Shown here: in pieces, positions 36,795 through 46,676 of the stretch
Position numbering within the stretch: position 1 is the first letter of the stretch
How the letters are laid out: the number at the start of each line of letters is the position of its first letter
Assembly: GCF_001729785.1 (NCBI RefSeq)
Contig: NZ_CP017183.1
Span: 1,240,001 to 1,304,000 of the forward strand
Direction: 5' to 3'
DNA length: 64,000 nucleotides
Origin: Enterobacter hormaechei subsp. xiangfangensis
Lineage (GTDB): Bacteria; Pseudomonadota; Gammaproteobacteria; Enterobacterales; Enterobacteriaceae
Made by a program: the position numbers and the translations under genes
The notes under the pieces: generated by a model
Database searches by the model: none
What the model was told of the DNA's origin: nothing
Seen by the model: the letters and a program-made list of their open reading frames with translations, nothing else

Positions 36795-36818
36795 AAAAAG
36801 CGCCCGCAGGCGCTTTTT
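36795..36818. terminator. Two-way hairpin between rna and dcuC
   Basis: AAAAAGCGCC, loop CGCA, GGCGCTTTTT. The symmetrical A and T runs make it a terminator in either direction; its main role would be ending the dcuC transcript, 19 bases past its stop, before rna. Confidence 0.88.
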
Positions 36819-36836
36819 GGAAATCAGGAATTTCGC

Positions 36837-38204
36837 TTAGGCAGCGCCGGGAACCAGTACTTCGGTGGCGATAATAACGATAATCAGGCCAACCAGCACC
36901 GGCACTGACGTGCGTTTTACCACTTCAAACGGAGAGATTTTCGCCATCCCCGCAACCGCAACCACCACGCCCGATACCGGAGAAATGGTACGACCCAGGT
37001 TGGAGGCCTGAAGCATTGGAATGGACAGGTAAGCCGGGTTGATGCCGGAGGAGTGTGCCAGCTTAGGGATCATCTCAACAAAGGCGTAGAACGGCGCGTT
37101 ACCGGAGCCGGTGGTCATCGCCGCCAGCATGGTCAGCACCACCAGCACCAGCATCAGGATAATGCTGGCCGAGCCGAACGAGGTGGCGATAGAGATCAGG
37201 CTCTGAATAAAGCCGATGGTGCTCAGCCCCTGGGCAAACACCCCCGCGGCAACCAGCAGCATCACCACGCCCGCGAAGGCATCCGCCATACCGCGGAAGG
37301 CTACTTCCAGACCCGTGAACACTTTCTGGGTGTTAAAACCACGAACGAACTCCAGGATGGCCGCCAGCAGCATACAGATCACCAGGATAGTGATGATGTG
37401 CAGCTGCGGGCCCCATTTGCCGTCGAAAATAAGCACGCCAATAATCGGCGTGAAGGGCAGGATGGAATAAAACGCCGGGGCGGTAGTGGTGATTTCGCTG
37501 ACGTCCATCATTTCGTGGCTGACGTTCTCTTTCTTATCGAGATAGCGCTGCCAGAAGAAATGCGCCACGCCCATGCCGAGAATAGCGGTGATGGAGATCG
37601 GCAGTGTGGTTTTGAAGGCGAAGTCAATTAGCGACATTTCCGCGGCTTTCGCGGCCAGCACTACGTCACCGGAAGTAGGGGAGAGAATAATCGCCGCCGG
37701 AGAGGCGCAAATAGCCGCCGCTGCACCACGGCTGATCCCGACGTTAACCATTACCGGGAATAAAGTTGCCATTAACAGCACGCCAAGGCCCGTTGCTGAG
37801 GAAACGGCTAATGACATCAGACAGGCCAGGAAATAGGCCGCGACCATCAGCAGATAGGGGGAGTTAATATATTGCAGCGGCTTAGAAGCCAGCTTTACCA
37901 CCATATCATTCGCGCCGATATGGGTCATATAGGCAGCAAATCCGCAGAGCATCATGATCATCATGCCCAGATCGCCGCCGCGGCTCATTAGCAGAATTTT
38001 TATATATTCCACAATATCGGTAGCGGTATATCCGGTACTGGCTTCGCTGGCGGGTAAAACCTGATGACCCATTAGCGCGCTAATGATCAGCAGCGTCAGG
38101 CCGCCGACAAATAGCACGCCGGTGGCTGAGTAACCTTTAATGATGTAGCGTGCTACACCGACAATGACCACGACTCCAATGAGGAGTTCGAGAAAAGTAA
38201 GCAT
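36837..38204 (-). CDS. dcuC: Anaerobic C4-dicarboxylate transporter DcuC
   Basis: Inner-membrane protein of 455 residues, close to E. coli DcuC (461) throughout, e.g. GVVVIVGVARYIIKGYSATG, LSPTSGDVVLAAKAAEMS and MTTGSGNAPFYAFVEMIP. It exports succinate during fermentation and exchanges C4-dicarboxylates. ATG 38204 was chosen because it gives MLTFLELL; the frame runs 40 codons upstream into the promoter region. An FNR-like site lies 86 bases upstream. The final six residues of the E. coli protein are absent. Confidence 0.95.
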   Translation of the reverse strand: MLTFLELLIGVVVIVGVARYIIKGYSATGVLFVGGLTLLIISALMGHQVLPASEASTGYTATDIVEYIKILLMSRGGDLGMMIMMLCGFAAYMTHIGANDMVVKLASKPLQYINSPYLLMVAAYFLACLMSLAVSSATGLGVLLMATLFPVMVNVGISRGAAAAICASPAAIILSPTSGDVVLAAKAAEMSLIDFAFKTTLPISITAILGMGVAHFFWQRYLDKKENVSHEMMDVSEITTTAPAFYSILPFTPIIGVLIFDGKWGPQLHIITILVICMLLAAILEFVRGFNTQKVFTGLEVAFRGMADAFAGVVMLLVAAGVFAQGLSTIGFIQSLISIATSFGSASIILMLVLVVLTMLAAMTTGSGNAPFYAFVEMIPKLAHSSGINPAYLSIPMLQASNLGRTISPVSGVVVAVAGMAKISPFEVVKRTSVPVLVGLIIVIIATEVLVPGAA

Positions 38205-38543
38205 GATTTCCCCTGTTTCCTTGCTGCCCGAGAGACAAATAATCAATAAAAAAGAAGCTGAAATGTGCCGAATAAATGTCCAGTCCTTGCTGATTAAAAT
38301 CAAGAAAGAGACTACTAAAGGCACTGATGACGATATTTTTGCTAACCCTGCGTCATTTATATTAAGACGTTATTGACCTGATGAATAGATATTATATGTC
38401 ATTAAATTGATGGTGAAGTGTTAAGGTTTTGAGTATTACTTGCCGACAATCGATTTAAAACGTAAATCTCTTTAAAACCACTTCTCTTTCATTCTTTTGC
38501 CTGCTTATACTCGGTTCACTTTCTCCTGTCCGACGATCTCAAT
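38205..38543. other. Divergent control region between dcuC and the copper cluster
   Basis: No credible gene in these 339 bases. It contains the FNR-like site (38290-38303) for dcuC and, near 38505, a TATACT -10-like sequence for the copper genes without a good -35. No CusR palindrome (AAAATGACAA type) was seen. Confidence 0.6.
38290..38303 (-). promoter_or_regulatory. FNR-like site upstream of dcuC
   Basis: CTGAT-TAAA-ATCAA matches the FNR consensus TTGAT-N4-ATCAA at 9 of 10 bases. E. coli dcuC is activated by FNR under anaerobic conditions, which makes this site likely to be functional. Confidence 0.65.
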
Positions 38544-38945
38544 ATGTACGCCAGCTGGACATATCGCCTGCGCTTTATCAAAAAACATCTGCTGATGTTT
38601 TTGCTGGCGTTTGGCTGGCTGTTGATCCAGACTCAGGTGGCCGTCGCGTCCCATCAATGTTCAATGGATTTGCGCGGCGAGGTGGCCACCATCCAGCATA
38701 TGGAGATGATGGCGCAACCGGGGCCGCATTATGCTGCCGGTGCTTCACCGCTGTGTGAAAAACATTGTGTGCCGGATCAGGTACAAAAAGATCCTGCCCA
38801 GCCGCATCTGGTGGCGCTGCCTGCCGCCATGACCCTGACCTTAACTCCGCCAGAGTGCTCGTCTGCAAGCCATTCTGCGTGGTCCGTTACCCCTCCTGCT
38901 GTGGGGCCGCCGGCAACGATCCGCTATTGCCGGTTTCGGGAGTAA
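38544..38945 (+). CDS. Hypothetical exported Cys/His/Met-containing protein of the copper cluster
   Basis: Protein of 133 residues. Residues 13-36 (KKHLLMFLLAFGWLLIQTQVAVA) form a signal peptide or membrane anchor. The rest contains a possible metal-binding set: HQCSMDLRG, HMEMMAQPGPHYAAG, then CEKHC. The C-terminal part is rich in Pro, Ala and Ser. It resembles small DUF2946-like proteins found beside metal-efflux genes, but I cannot name a family with certainty. It starts the cluster, 53 bases before the CusF-like gene, on the same strand. A periplasmic copper or silver sequestering role is inferred. Confidence 0.7.
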   Translation: MYASWTYRLRFIKKHLLMFLLAFGWLLIQTQVAVASHQCSMDLRGEVATIQHMEMMAQPGPHYAAGASPLCEKHCVPDQVQKDPAQPHLVALPAAMTLTLTPPECSSASHSAWSVTPPAVGPPATIRYCRFRE

Positions 38946-38998
38946 AAACCTGTTAATTCGTTGATTTTATTTACTTAACGTTTAACAGGAGTTTTATC

Positions 38999-39292
38999 AT
39001 GCGTACCGTATTCCTTTCCGCGCTGGTTGGCGCGTCCGTCTCTTTCGCTTCTTATACCGTTCAGGCAAACCAGACCTGGCAGGGCCGCGGCGTGGTTCAG
39101 TCGATCTCTGACAGCGCCGTCATGCTCCGGCACGAGGCCATACCGGAACTAAAATGGCCAGCAATGACCATGCCGTTTACTTTATCTGCCGGCGCTACGC
39201 TGAATGGCGCCAAACCGGGGGATGAGGTGACCTTCACGCTTCAGCGTGCGGGTGACGGTTTCCAGATTATCTCGCTGACGCCAGCGCGCTAA
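38999..39292 (+). CDS. CusF-like periplasmic copper/silver-binding protein
   Basis: Protein of 97 residues with signal peptide MRTVFLSALVGASVSFASYTVQA. The small OB-fold domain carries the CusF metal site: His in MLRHEAIPEL and Trp, Met, Met in KWPAMTMPF. CusF delivers Cu(I) or Ag(I) to the CusCBA pump. In E. coli the order is cusC-cusF-cusB-cusA; here the CusF-like gene comes first. The TolC-like gene follows after 11 bases. Confidence 0.9.
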   Translation: MRTVFLSALVGASVSFASYTVQANQTWQGRGVVQSISDSAVMLRHEAIPELKWPAMTMPFTLSAGATLNGAKPGDEVTFTLQRAGDGFQIISLTPAR

Positions 39293-39303
39293 GCGAGGTC
39301 ACC

Positions 39304-40560
39304 ATGAAACAACACACACTGAGCCTGTGGCTCGGTGGGGTGTTGTTCGGCCTGTTAACCTCCGCCGCGCAGGCGGAGCCGTGGACGCTCGAACACACCC
39401 TGACCGAAGCCCAGCGCTACTCAGCAGAACTCTCCGCCAGCCGTAACGAAGCGCAGGCGCTGGATGCGATGGCGGTTTCCGCCACGCAATTACCTGACCC
39501 AAAACTGAAATTCGGCATCGAAAACGTGCCGGTACAGGGCAGCAACGATCGGCGACTGACGCGCGAAGGGATGACCATGCAGAAGGTTGGCATCATGCAA
39601 AGCTACGTCAGCTCAGAGAAGCGGGAACGTAAAGCGCAGACCTTTCAGGCGCAGGCGCGAAGCGTGCTGGCAAAATCCGAAGCCGTCCGCGCCGCGCTTC
39701 AGCGTGATACCGCCCAGGCCTGGCTGGATCTGGCGCTGGCCCAGCAGGCGCTGAACACGGCCAGAACGCTGGTCCGTGAAACCGAACGCCAGCGGGGCGT
39801 GCAGAAGGCGAGTGTCGGGGCGGGAAGCGCCACGCCGGACAGCGTACTGGCCCTGCAAATGATCCTCAGCGCCATGCGCGACAAAGAGACGCTGGCGCAG
39901 CGGGATGTGCAGCTGGCGCAAAGCCGTCTGCTGGAGCTTACGGGGCACGCGATTACGGCGGTTCGCGGTCCGCTGCCGCGCTATCAGCGTCTTCCTGCCG
40001 ATGAAAAAACGTTGCAGGAGGGGATCGTCAGGCACCCGGAAGTGGAGGCCGCACGACGTGAAGCCGAGACCGCGAAAGCGCGTTCAGCGCAATCTGCCGT
40101 GGCGGCGATACCCGATGTGGATGTGGAGGTCTATTACGCCCACCGCGCTGAAGGCTATGACGATATGGCTGGCGTGATGTTCAGCGTGGATCTGCCTCTG
40201 TTCCAGTCAAAACGTCAGGACAAGGATTACGCCGCCGATGTTTCCCGCTCTATGCAGGCGGCGGATCAACTGACGCTGCTCAAGCGCGAACACATTGCCC
40301 AGGTGCAAACGCTGGTGGCGCAGTATCAGGCTGCGCAAACGGTGTGGCAGCGACAGCGGGACGAGGTACTACCGTTGCAGCGTCAACGGCTGGCGGTACT
40401 GACGGCGCAATATCGCTCTGGACAGTCGGCGCTTCCGGCCCTGCTGGAGGCGCGTCGTGGCGTACTGGATACGGAACTGGCGGTGAACCAGGCGGAGCGC
40501 GAAATGGCGCGAACCTGGGCTGCCGTGAACTGGTTGATCCCGCAGGAGCTGGCGCAATGA
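39304..40560 (+). CDS. TolC-family outer-membrane component of a copper/silver RND pump
   Basis: Protein of 418 residues with signal peptide MKQHTLSLWLGGVLFGLLTSAAQA. Two repeats of the outer-membrane efflux domain follow, with long helical segments (LAQQALNTARTLVRETERQR, LLKREHIAQVQTLVAQYQAA). It lacks the lipobox cysteine of E. coli CusC and is shorter, so it is not a strict CusC orthologue; it belongs to the CzcC-like group. Its stop overlaps the start of the adaptor gene (ATGA). Confidence 0.9.
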   Translation: MKQHTLSLWLGGVLFGLLTSAAQAEPWTLEHTLTEAQRYSAELSASRNEAQALDAMAVSATQLPDPKLKFGIENVPVQGSNDRRLTREGMTMQKVGIMQSYVSSEKRERKAQTFQAQARSVLAKSEAVRAALQRDTAQAWLDLALAQQALNTARTLVRETERQRGVQKASVGAGSATPDSVLALQMILSAMRDKETLAQRDVQLAQSRLLELTGHAITAVRGPLPRYQRLPADEKTLQEGIVRHPEVEAARREAETAKARSAQSAVAAIPDVDVEVYYAHRAEGYDDMAGVMFSVDLPLFQSKRQDKDYAADVSRSMQAADQLTLLKREHIAQVQTLVAQYQAAQTVWQRQRDEVLPLQRQRLAVLTAQYRSGQSALPALLEARRGVLDTELAVNQAEREMARTWAAVNWLIPQELAQ

Positions 40561-41756
40561 AAAAAACAACGTTAATGGCGATTGCCATCGCGATAGCTGC
40601 CGCTGGCGGCTATTTTGTCGGACAGAAGCAGACGCATCAGCCGGCTGCGGCTGCACAACCCTCTGAACGTAAGGTGCTTTACTGGTACGACCCCATGGTA
40701 CCCGGTCAGCGCTTCGATAAGCCGGGTAAATCCCCCTTTATGGATATGGATCTGGTCCCGCGCTACGCTGATGAAGCGCAGGCGGCGTCAGGCGTGGCCA
40801 TCAGCACTCAACAGCAGCAAAACCTGGGGATGAAAACCGCCAACGTTGAGATGCGCCAGCTGGTTTCGCCGTTCTCGGCCTTTGCCACGGTTGCAACGGA
40901 TGAACGTAACGTCTCGGTGGTGTCAGCTCCGGCCAATGGCGTGGTGTCAAAATTGTTTGTTAATGCACCGCAGCAGCAGGTGAAAGCCGGAGAGGCGCTG
41001 GCGCAACTGTGGATCCCGCAATGGACCACCGCCCAGCAGGAGTATCTCGCAGTTCGTCAGCTTGGCGATGCCGCATTGACCCGCGCCGCACGCGAGCGGC
41101 TGGCGTTGCAGTTTATGCCGGAAGAGGTCATTCGTTTGCTGGAGCGTAGCGGCAAGCCGCAGACCACGCTCATCCTGCGCGCTGACCGGGCCGGCTATGT
41201 GGTGAAGCTGGACGTGCGGGAAGGGGCGCAAATCACCGCAACGGCGCCGCTGTTTGAGATCGCCAGGCTCGATCCGGTCTGGCTGGTGGTCGATTACCCG
41301 CAAACGCAGGCGCAGTCTCTGGCAGTGGGCAGCAACGTGGTCGCAACGTCAGAAAGCTGGCCGGGGGAGCAATTCCACGGCACGGTCAGCGAATTGCTGC
41401 CGCAGATGGAGACGACCACGCGAACCCTGAAAGCCCGTATCGTGATGGAAAATTCCGCACATAAGCTGAAGCCGGGTATGTACCTCTCCGTCAGGCGTGC
41501 GGAAGAGATGAAAGGCCCGCCGGTGCTGGCGGTGCCGGAAGAGGCGGTGATTAACAGCGGAGAGTCTGCGCGTCTGCTGCTGGCTACCGGGGACGGTTAT
41601 TTCCGGCCTGTGACGGTGACAACCGGCCTGACGGCGCAGGGCTGGACGGCGATCCTGTCCGGGGTCAAAGAGGGCGATAAGGTGGTGACGTCCGGGCAAT
41701 TCCTCATTGATTCCGAAGCCAGCCTGCGTAGCGTGATGCCGGAGGTGACGCCATGA
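40557..41756 (+). CDS. cusB: CusB-like periplasmic adaptor of a copper/silver RND pump
   Basis: Membrane-fusion protein of 399 residues. An N-terminal anchor or signal ([17 protein letters not shown]) is followed by a heavy-metal-binding segment [12 protein letters not shown] and [10 protein letters not shown], where methionines bind Cu(I)/Ag(I). Next come the lipoyl/barrel-sandwich half-motifs ([30 protein letters not shown]) and beta-barrel domains. The ATG overlaps the stop of the TolC-like gene; the long open frame upstream is a shadow. It links the inner-membrane pump to the outer-membrane channel. Confidence 0.92.
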   Translation: MKKTTLMAIAIAIAAAGGYFVGQKQTHQPAAAAQPSERKVLYWYDPMVPGQRFDKPGKSPFMDMDLVPRYADEAQAASGVAISTQQQQNLGMKTANVEMRQLVSPFSAFATVATDERNVSVVSAPANGVVSKLFVNAPQQQVKAGEALAQLWIPQWTTAQQEYLAVRQLGDAALTRAARERLALQFMPEEVIRLLERSGKPQTTLILRADRAGYVVKLDVREGAQITATAPLFEIARLDPVWLVVDYPQTQAQSLAVGSNVVATSESWPGEQFHGTVSELLPQMETTTRTLKARIVMENSAHKLKPGMYLSVRRAEEMKGPPVLAVPEEAVINSGESARLLLATGDGYFRPVTVTTGLTAQGWTAILSGVKEGDKVVTSGQFLIDSEASLRSVMPEVTP

Positions 41757-44700
41757 TTGCCGCTGTGATTCGCGCCTCGTTGCGTAACCGCCTGCTGGTG
41801 ATCCTGGCCGCACTGATGATGGCAGGCTGGGGCTGGTGGGCGGTGCAACGCGCGCCGCTGGACGCGTTGCCCGATCTGTCTGATGTGCAGGTCATTATCA
41901 AAGCGAGTTACCCCGGGAAAGCGCCGCAGGTGATTGAAGATCAGGTGACCTGGCCGCTGACAACCTCCATGTTGTCTGTGCCGGGCGCTAAAACCGTGCG
42001 CGGTTTTTCAATGTTTGGTGACGCTTATGTGTATGTGCTGTTTGAGGATGGCACCGATCTCTACTGGGCGCGATCCCGGGTGCTGGAATATTTAAGCCAG
42101 GTACAGGCGCAGTTTCCGCCGGGCGTGAAGGTGTCGCTGGGGCCGGATGCGACGGGCGTCGGCTGGATCTACGAATATGCACTGATCGACCGTAGTGGAA
42201 AACACAGCCTGGCAGATCTGCGGGCCCTACAGGACTGGACGCTTAAGTTCGAGCTTAAGACGGTACCGAATGTATCTGAGGTGGCAAGTATTGGCGGAAT
42301 GGTGCGTCAGTATCAGATCGTGGCGGACCCGGCGAAAATGCGCGCGCTGAATATTACCCACAGCCAGCTATCCGGCGCGGTGCAGGCCGCCAATAAGGAG
42401 AGCGGCGGCGCCCTGCTGGAGATGGGCGAAGCGGAGTATATGGTGCGGACAACGGGCTATTTGCGCTCGCTGGAGAATTTTCGCAATGTGGTGATCGCTA
42501 CCCGCGATGGCGTACCTGTCCTGCTGAAAGATGTCGCCACCATTGGCATTGGCCCGGAGATCCGCCGGGGTGTGGCGGAGCTTAACGGTGAAGGGGAGGT
42601 CGCTGGCGGCGTGATCGTGATGCGCTACGGGCAGAATGCGCTGGAAACGCTTCATGCGGTAAAAGCGAAACTGAGCGAGCTGCAAGAAACGCTGCCGCAG
42701 GGCGTCGAGATTGTTCCGGTCTACGATCGTTCCACGCTGATTGAGGACTCGGTCAAAACGCTGACGTACAAGCTGCTCGAAGAGTTTGCCGTGGTGGTAC
42801 TGGTGTGTGCGCTGTTCCTGTTCCACCTGCGCTCCGCGCTGGTGGCGATGGTCTCTCTGCCGCTGGGGATCCTCGGGGCTTTTGTGGTGATGCACTATCA
42901 GGGCATTAACGCGAATATGATGTCGCTCGGCGGGATCGCCATTGCCATCGGGGCGATGGTGGATGCCGCAATTGTGATGATTGAAAACATGCACAAGGTG
43001 CTGGAGCTGTGGCGGCATGATAATCCGGGCAAGGAGCCCGCGCCGGGGGAATACTGGCGTCTGGCGGAAAAGGCGGCGGTTGAAGTGGGACCGGCGCTGT
43101 TTTGCAGCCTGTTAATCATCACGCTGTCATTTATACCGGTTTTTTCGCTGGAAGCGCAGGAGGGCAGAATGTTCTCGCCGCTGGCGTTCACCAAAACCTG
43201 GTCGATGGCCGTGGCCGCCGGGCTTGGGATCACCCTGGTGCCGGTGCTAATGGGCTTTTTCATTCGCGGGAAAATCCCGGATGAGAAGGCAAACCCGATC
43301 AACCGCCTCCTGATCCGCCTGTATGAGCCGCTGCTGGACAAGGTACTGACCTTCCCGAAAACGACGCTGGCACTGGCATGTCTGCTGCTGATCGCCACGC
43401 TCTGGCCGCTGAGCCGCCTGGGAAGCGAATTTATGCCGCCGCTGGATGAAGGAGATTTACTCTATATGCCCTCCACGCTGCCGGGGATCTCTGCTCGCGA
43501 GGCATCACGGCTGCTTCAGCAGACGGACCGCTTGATCAAAAGCGTCCCGGAGGTGGCGAGCGTGTTTGGCAAAGCCGGTCGGGCAGAGTCGGCAACCGAT
43601 CCCGCGCCATTAACCATGCTGGAAACAACCATCCACTTTAAGCCCCGCGAGCAGTGGCGGCCAGGAATGACGCCGCAAAAGCTGGTGGAGGAGCTCGATA
43701 AAACCGTGTCGCTGCCGGGCATTGCCAATGTGTGGGTGCCGCCTGTCCGTAACCGTCTGGACATGCTGGCAACCGGGATCAAAAGCCCGGTCGGCATTAA
43801 GGTGAACGGCAATAATATTGCCGACATTGAGCGTGTGGCCCGGCAGATTGAGCAGGTGGTGAAGGACGTTCCGGGCGTCTCCTCTGCGCTGGCGGAGCGT
43901 CTGGAAGGCGGGCGCTACGTGGATATTCGTATCGATCGGCAAAAATCCGCGCGCTACGGCGTTTCCGTCGATGAACTGCAAAGCCTGGTCTCCACGCTGG
44001 TCGGGGGCGATAACATTGGTGAGGTGATCCTGGGACGCGAGCGGTATCCCATCAACCTGCGTTATCCCCGCGATTTGCGTGATAACGTCGACGCGTTGCG
44101 GGTGTTGCCGGTAGTGACCGCCAGCGGTAGCCAGGTGGCGCTGGGGGAATTGGCCGATATCGTCGTGACGGAAGGCCCACCGATGCTAAAAAGTGAAAAC
44201 GCGCGCCTTTCCAGCTGGATCTATGTTGACTTGCGCGGGCGCGATCTGAAGTCCGCCGTGGATGAAATGCAAAAACGGGTGGGAGAGAAGGTGGTATTGC
44301 CGCAGGGCGTGTCTCTCTCCTGGTCCGGGCAGTTTGAATATCTGGAACGGGCGACCGAGAGGCTCAAAATAGTTTTACCTGTCACGCTGATGATTATATT
44401 CGTCCTTTTATGGTTAACCTTCAGGCGGATATCAAATGTCCTGATAATAATGGGGACATTGCCGTTCGCGCTTATTGGGGGCGTGTGGTTATTGTGGCTG
44501 CTTGAATATAATTTGTCAGTGGCGGGGGGCGTTGGCTTTATCGCCCTCTCCGGGGTGGCGGCAGAATTCGGCGTAATTATGGTTCTTTATTTGAATCATG
44601 CGATCGATAAATATCACAGGCTGGAGCCAGAAGGGGGAAATACGGTGCTGATGCGGGCGATCCACGAAGGTGCCGTGCTGCGCGTGCGTCCGAAGGTGAT

Positions 44701-44869
44701 GACGGTCGCCACTATTATGGCAGGACTGCTGCCCATCATGTGGGGGAGTGGGAGTGGCTCGGAGGTGATGCAACGTATTGCCGCGCCGATGATTGGTGGC
44801 ATGGTAACGGCACCGTTATTGTCGATGTTAGTTATTCCCGCACTCTACAAATTGTTACATCAACGTTAA
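41753..44869 (+). CDS. cusA: CusA-like heavy-metal RND efflux pump
   Basis: Inner-membrane RND transporter of 1038 residues (E. coli CusA has 1047). It has twelve predicted membrane segments and two large periplasmic loops. TM4 carries [20 protein letters not shown], the proton-relay Asp/Glu motif of heavy-metal RND pumps. Periplasmic Met residues ([27 protein letters not shown]) correspond to the CusA metal path. Its start overlaps the cusB stop by four bases. It pumps Cu(I) and Ag(I) from periplasm or cytoplasm out of the cell. No cusRS sensor genes accompany it. Confidence 0.93.
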   Translation: MIAAVIRASLRNRLLVILAALMMAGWGWWAVQRAPLDALPDLSDVQVIIKASYPGKAPQVIEDQVTWPLTTSMLSVPGAKTVRGFSMFGDAYVYVLFEDGTDLYWARSRVLEYLSQVQAQFPPGVKVSLGPDATGVGWIYEYALIDRSGKHSLADLRALQDWTLKFELKTVPNVSEVASIGGMVRQYQIVADPAKMRALNITHSQLSGAVQAANKESGGALLEMGEAEYMVRTTGYLRSLENFRNVVIATRDGVPVLLKDVATIGIGPEIRRGVAELNGEGEVAGGVIVMRYGQNALETLHAVKAKLSELQETLPQGVEIVPVYDRSTLIEDSVKTLTYKLLEEFAVVVLVCALFLFHLRSALVAMVSLPLGILGAFVVMHYQGINANMMSLGGIAIAIGAMVDAAIVMIENMHKVLELWRHDNPGKEPAPGEYWRLAEKAAVEVGPALFCSLLIITLSFIPVFSLEAQEGRMFSPLAFTKTWSMAVAAGLGITLVPVLMGFFIRGKIPDEKANPINRLLIRLYEPLLDKVLTFPKTTLALACLLLIATLWPLSRLGSEFMPPLDEGDLLYMPSTLPGISAREASRLLQQTDRLIKSVPEVASVFGKAGRAESATDPAPLTMLETTIHFKPREQWRPGMTPQKLVEELDKTVSLPGIANVWVPPVRNRLDMLATGIKSPVGIKVNGNNIADIERVARQIEQVVKDVPGVSSALAERLEGGRYVDIRIDRQKSARYGVSVDELQSLVSTLVGGDNIGEVILGRERYPINLRYPRDLRDNVDALRVLPVVTASGSQVALGELADIVVTEGPPMLKSENARLSSWIYVDLRGRDLKSAVDEMQKRVGEKVVLPQGVSLSWSGQFEYLERATERLKIVLPVTLMIIFVLLWLTFRRISNVLIIMGTLPFALIGGVWLLWLLEYNLSVAGGVGFIALSGVAAEFGVIMVLYLNHAIDKYHRLEPEGGNTVLMRAIHEGAVLRVRPKVMTVATIMAGLLPIMWGSGSGSEVMQRIAAPMIGGMVTAPLLSMLVIPALYKLLHQR

Positions 44870-45030
44870 ATATGTCAACTGCATGTGCTTATTCAGGCAT
44901 GCAGTTTATGTATCCTCAGATTATTCCCAGGAACGGGATGGTAATTAGGAATAACACCCATGCTGTTAAGCGTTCATTCAAGTATTCTGTGTTAAGGTCT
45001 GCACCGAATACTAAATATGGTAATGGCATT

Positions 45031-45606
45031 GTGATTGTACGAATTAAATTCCCCCTGATTTTGTTGTTTATTATTGGGCAGTTATCGTGTGCGTCTGCTG
45101 TTAATGCAGACAGCAATACAGCGGATAAAGGCTGGTTCACCACCTTCACGGATAACGTCGCGCAAACATGGAATGAACCTGAGCATTACGATCTCTATAT
45201 TCCGGCCATTACGTGGCATGCACGTTTCGCCTACGATAAAGAAAAAACAGACCGTTATAACGAACGTCCGTGGGGGGCCGGCTTCGGTCAGTCTCGCTGG
45301 GATGAAAAAGGTAACTGGCATGGCCTGTACCTGATGGCGTTTAAGGACTCCTACAATAAATGGGAGCCTATTGGCGGTTACGGCTGGGAAAAAACCTGGC
45401 GTCCGTTATCAGACGACAACTTCCGTCTCGGGCTGGGCTATACGGCAGGGTTTACGGCGCGTGATAACTGGAAATACATTCCTGTTCCGGTACTGCTGCC
45501 GCTTGCCTCCATTGGTTACGGTCCGGCGACGTTTCAGATGACCTACATACCGGGTACCTATAACAACGGTAACGTTTACTTTGCCTGGATGCGGTTTCAG
45601 TTTTAA
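45031..45606 (+). CDS. pagP: Lipid A palmitoyltransferase PagP
   Basis: Outer-membrane beta-barrel of 191 residues (E. coli 186). From [37 protein letters not shown] onward it matches E. coli PagP almost residue for residue; the active-site His (PEHYDL) and Asp-Ser ([10 protein letters not shown]) are kept. GTG 45031 gives [18 protein letters not shown], a good signal peptide with cleavage after VNA. An ATG at 44938 is possible but adds 31 residues before the signal. PagP moves palmitate from phospholipid to lipid A. PhoP control is known in E. coli, but no clear PhoP box was found here. Confidence 0.93.
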   Translation: MIVRIKFPLILLFIIGQLSCASAVNADSNTADKGWFTTFTDNVAQTWNEPEHYDLYIPAITWHARFAYDKEKTDRYNERPWGAGFGQSRWDEKGNWHGLYLMAFKDSYNKWEPIGGYGWEKTWRPLSDDNFRLGLGYTAGFTARDNWKYIPVPVLLPLASIGYGPATFQMTYIPGTYNNGNVYFAWMRFQF

Positions 45607-45718
45607 CTGAGTTTTTCTGCTAAATCGGCCAAAAAATGCACAGACATTGAAATGTAAAGGATAAAAATCGGACAGCGAAAATTAACGCGACTTTTGTCAC
45701 TTTTTATCAAAGATCCGC

Positions 45719-45747
45719 TGGACAAAACGCCTCACAATTGTTGTACT
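45719..45747 (+). promoter_or_regulatory. Candidate cspE promoter
   Basis: TGGACA (45719-45724) and TGTACT (45742-45747) with 17 bases between. The start would be near 45754, exactly at the base of the hairpin at 45754-45778. Confidence 0.4.
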
Positions 45748-45753
45748 GATACC

Positions 45754-45778
45754 CGACACAGCATTTGTGTCGTTTTTT
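45754..45778 (+). terminator. Terminator-like hairpin just before cspE
   Basis: CGACACA, loop GCATT, TGTGTCG, then six T (45773-45778). The hairpin ends 18 bases before the cspE ATG. It may end read-through from pagP, or be the first structure of the cspE message. Confidence 0.75.
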
Positions 45779-45796
45779 AATGTAAAGGTAATTTTG

Positions 45797-46006
45797 ATGT
45801 CTAAGATTAAAGGTAACGTTAAGTGGTTTAATGAGTCCAAAGGATTCGGTTTCATTACTCCTGAAGATGGCAGCAAAGACGTGTTCGTACACTTCTCTGC
45901 AATCCAGTCTAATGGTTTCAAAACTCTGGCTGAAGGTCAGCGCGTAGAGTTCGAAATCACTAACGGTGCCAAAGGCCCTTCTGCTGCTAACGTAATCGCT
46001 CTGTAA
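45797..46006 (+). CDS. cspE: Cold-shock-type RNA chaperone CspE
   Basis: Single cold-shock domain of 69 residues, near identical to E. coli CspE. RNP1 is KGFGFITP and RNP2 is VFVHFSAI. It binds single-stranded RNA, melts structures and acts as a transcription antiterminator at normal temperature. ATG 45797 gives [16 protein letters not shown]; the frame is open upstream through the hairpin and T-run only. It ends at a strong terminator. Confidence 0.97.
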   Translation: MSKIKGNVKWFNESKGFGFITPEDGSKDVFVHFSAIQSNGFKTLAEGQRVEFEITNGAKGPSAANVIAL

Positions 46007-46030
46007 TTCAGACGCGTCAGCAAGAATTTC

Positions 46031-46058
46031 AAAACCCGCTCAATGAGCGGGTTTTTTT
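46031..46058 (+). terminator. Rho-independent terminator of cspE
   Basis: AAAACCCGCTC, loop AAT, GAGCGGGTTTTTTT: a 7-bp GC stem flanked by A and T runs, 25 bases after the cspE stop. Confidence 0.93.
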
Positions 46059-46067
46059 CGTTCTGAA

Positions 46068-46154
46068 TCAACCGATAAGATAGATCTTCAGGAAGCTGGC
46101 GACGATCGCGACGCTTAGCAATACCATACCCACGCCTAAGAGATTTTCTTTCAT
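46068..46154 (-). CDS. Possible 28-residue single-pass membrane peptide
   Basis: Minus-strand reading from 46154 gives a 28-residue peptide beginning MKENLLGVGM and ending LKIYLIG, then TGA. Residues 5-22 are hydrophobic, with Lys/Glu at the start and Lys-Ile-Tyr near the end. AGGG lies eight bases before the ATG. It occupies the cspE-crcB gap, downstream of crcB on the same strand, and converges with cspE. I do not recognise a named gene. Confidence 0.5.
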   Translation of the reverse strand: MKENLLGVGMVLLSVAIVASFLKIYLIG

Positions 46155-46225
46155 GCTATCACCCTCGTTCAATATTGAGCCAAGAGTGACAGAGAAAAAT
46201 TAAGCCAACATTAAGGTTGCAGTGC

Positions 46226-46609
46226 TTAATGTCCGCTGGCGGAGGAAAATAACCAGAATGCGATCGCAGTCATCGCAAACGAGCCAAGCATGTTAACGGC
46301 AATGTTCGTCAGCGCCCAGCCCATCCGGCCTTCCTGAAACAGAAACACCACCTCCGCAGAGAAGGTAGAAAACGTTGTTAAGCCGCCGCAGAAACCGGTT
46401 GTAATCAGAACCTTCCACATAGGGTCGATGTTGGTCATGCGATTAAACCAGGCCAGCCCCATCCCAATAATAAACGCCCCGATCAGATTTGCCGCCAGTG
46501 TCCCCATCGGAATGGCCTGATGCAGAGGGTTAAACCGCATGCTTAAGAGCCACCGCGCAACGCTACCCGTGCCTCCACCAATAAAAACGGCTATAAGTAG
46601 TTGTAACAC
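46226..46609 (-). CDS. crcB: Fluoride ion channel CrcB/Fluc
   Basis: Membrane protein of 127 residues, the E. coli CrcB length. Four hydrophobic segments are present, as well as the family motifs [27 protein letters not shown] and [16 protein letters not shown]. It exports fluoride as a dual-topology dimer. GTG 46609 gives [13 protein letters not shown], matching the known N-terminus; a TTG two codons upstream is less likely. No fluoride riboswitch motif was seen in its leader. It is divergent from ybeM. Confidence 0.94.
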   Translation of the reverse strand: MLQLLIAVFIGGGTGSVARWLLSMRFNPLHQAIPMGTLAANLIGAFIIGMGLAWFNRMTNIDPMWKVLITTGFCGGLTTFSTFSAEVVFLFQEGRMGWALTNIAVNMLGSFAMTAIAFWLFSSASGH

Positions 46610-46676
46610 TGTCAATACCTGCTATTTGCTGTGTAAGTGCGTCGAGTGTAACGCTGTTTTTGACCGGGAGACAATT

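Noticed and set aside
38400-38543. CusR or CueR operator for the copper cluster
   Set aside because: Neither the CusR palindrome nor a CueR-type palindrome across a 19-base spacer could be seen.
40344-40556. N-terminal extension of CusB inside the TolC-like gene
   Set aside because: The extension is Gly/Ala-rich shadow sequence; the ATG overlapping the upstream stop gives a proper membrane anchor.
44870-45030. PhoP box upstream of pagP
   Set aside because: Single TGTTAA/GTTTA half-sites occur, but no direct repeat with the required five-base spacing was found.
46610-46676. Fluoride riboswitch in the crcB leader
   Set aside because: The divergent gap to ybeM is only 67 bases, and no fluoride aptamer sequence was found; E. 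coli crcB also lacks one.
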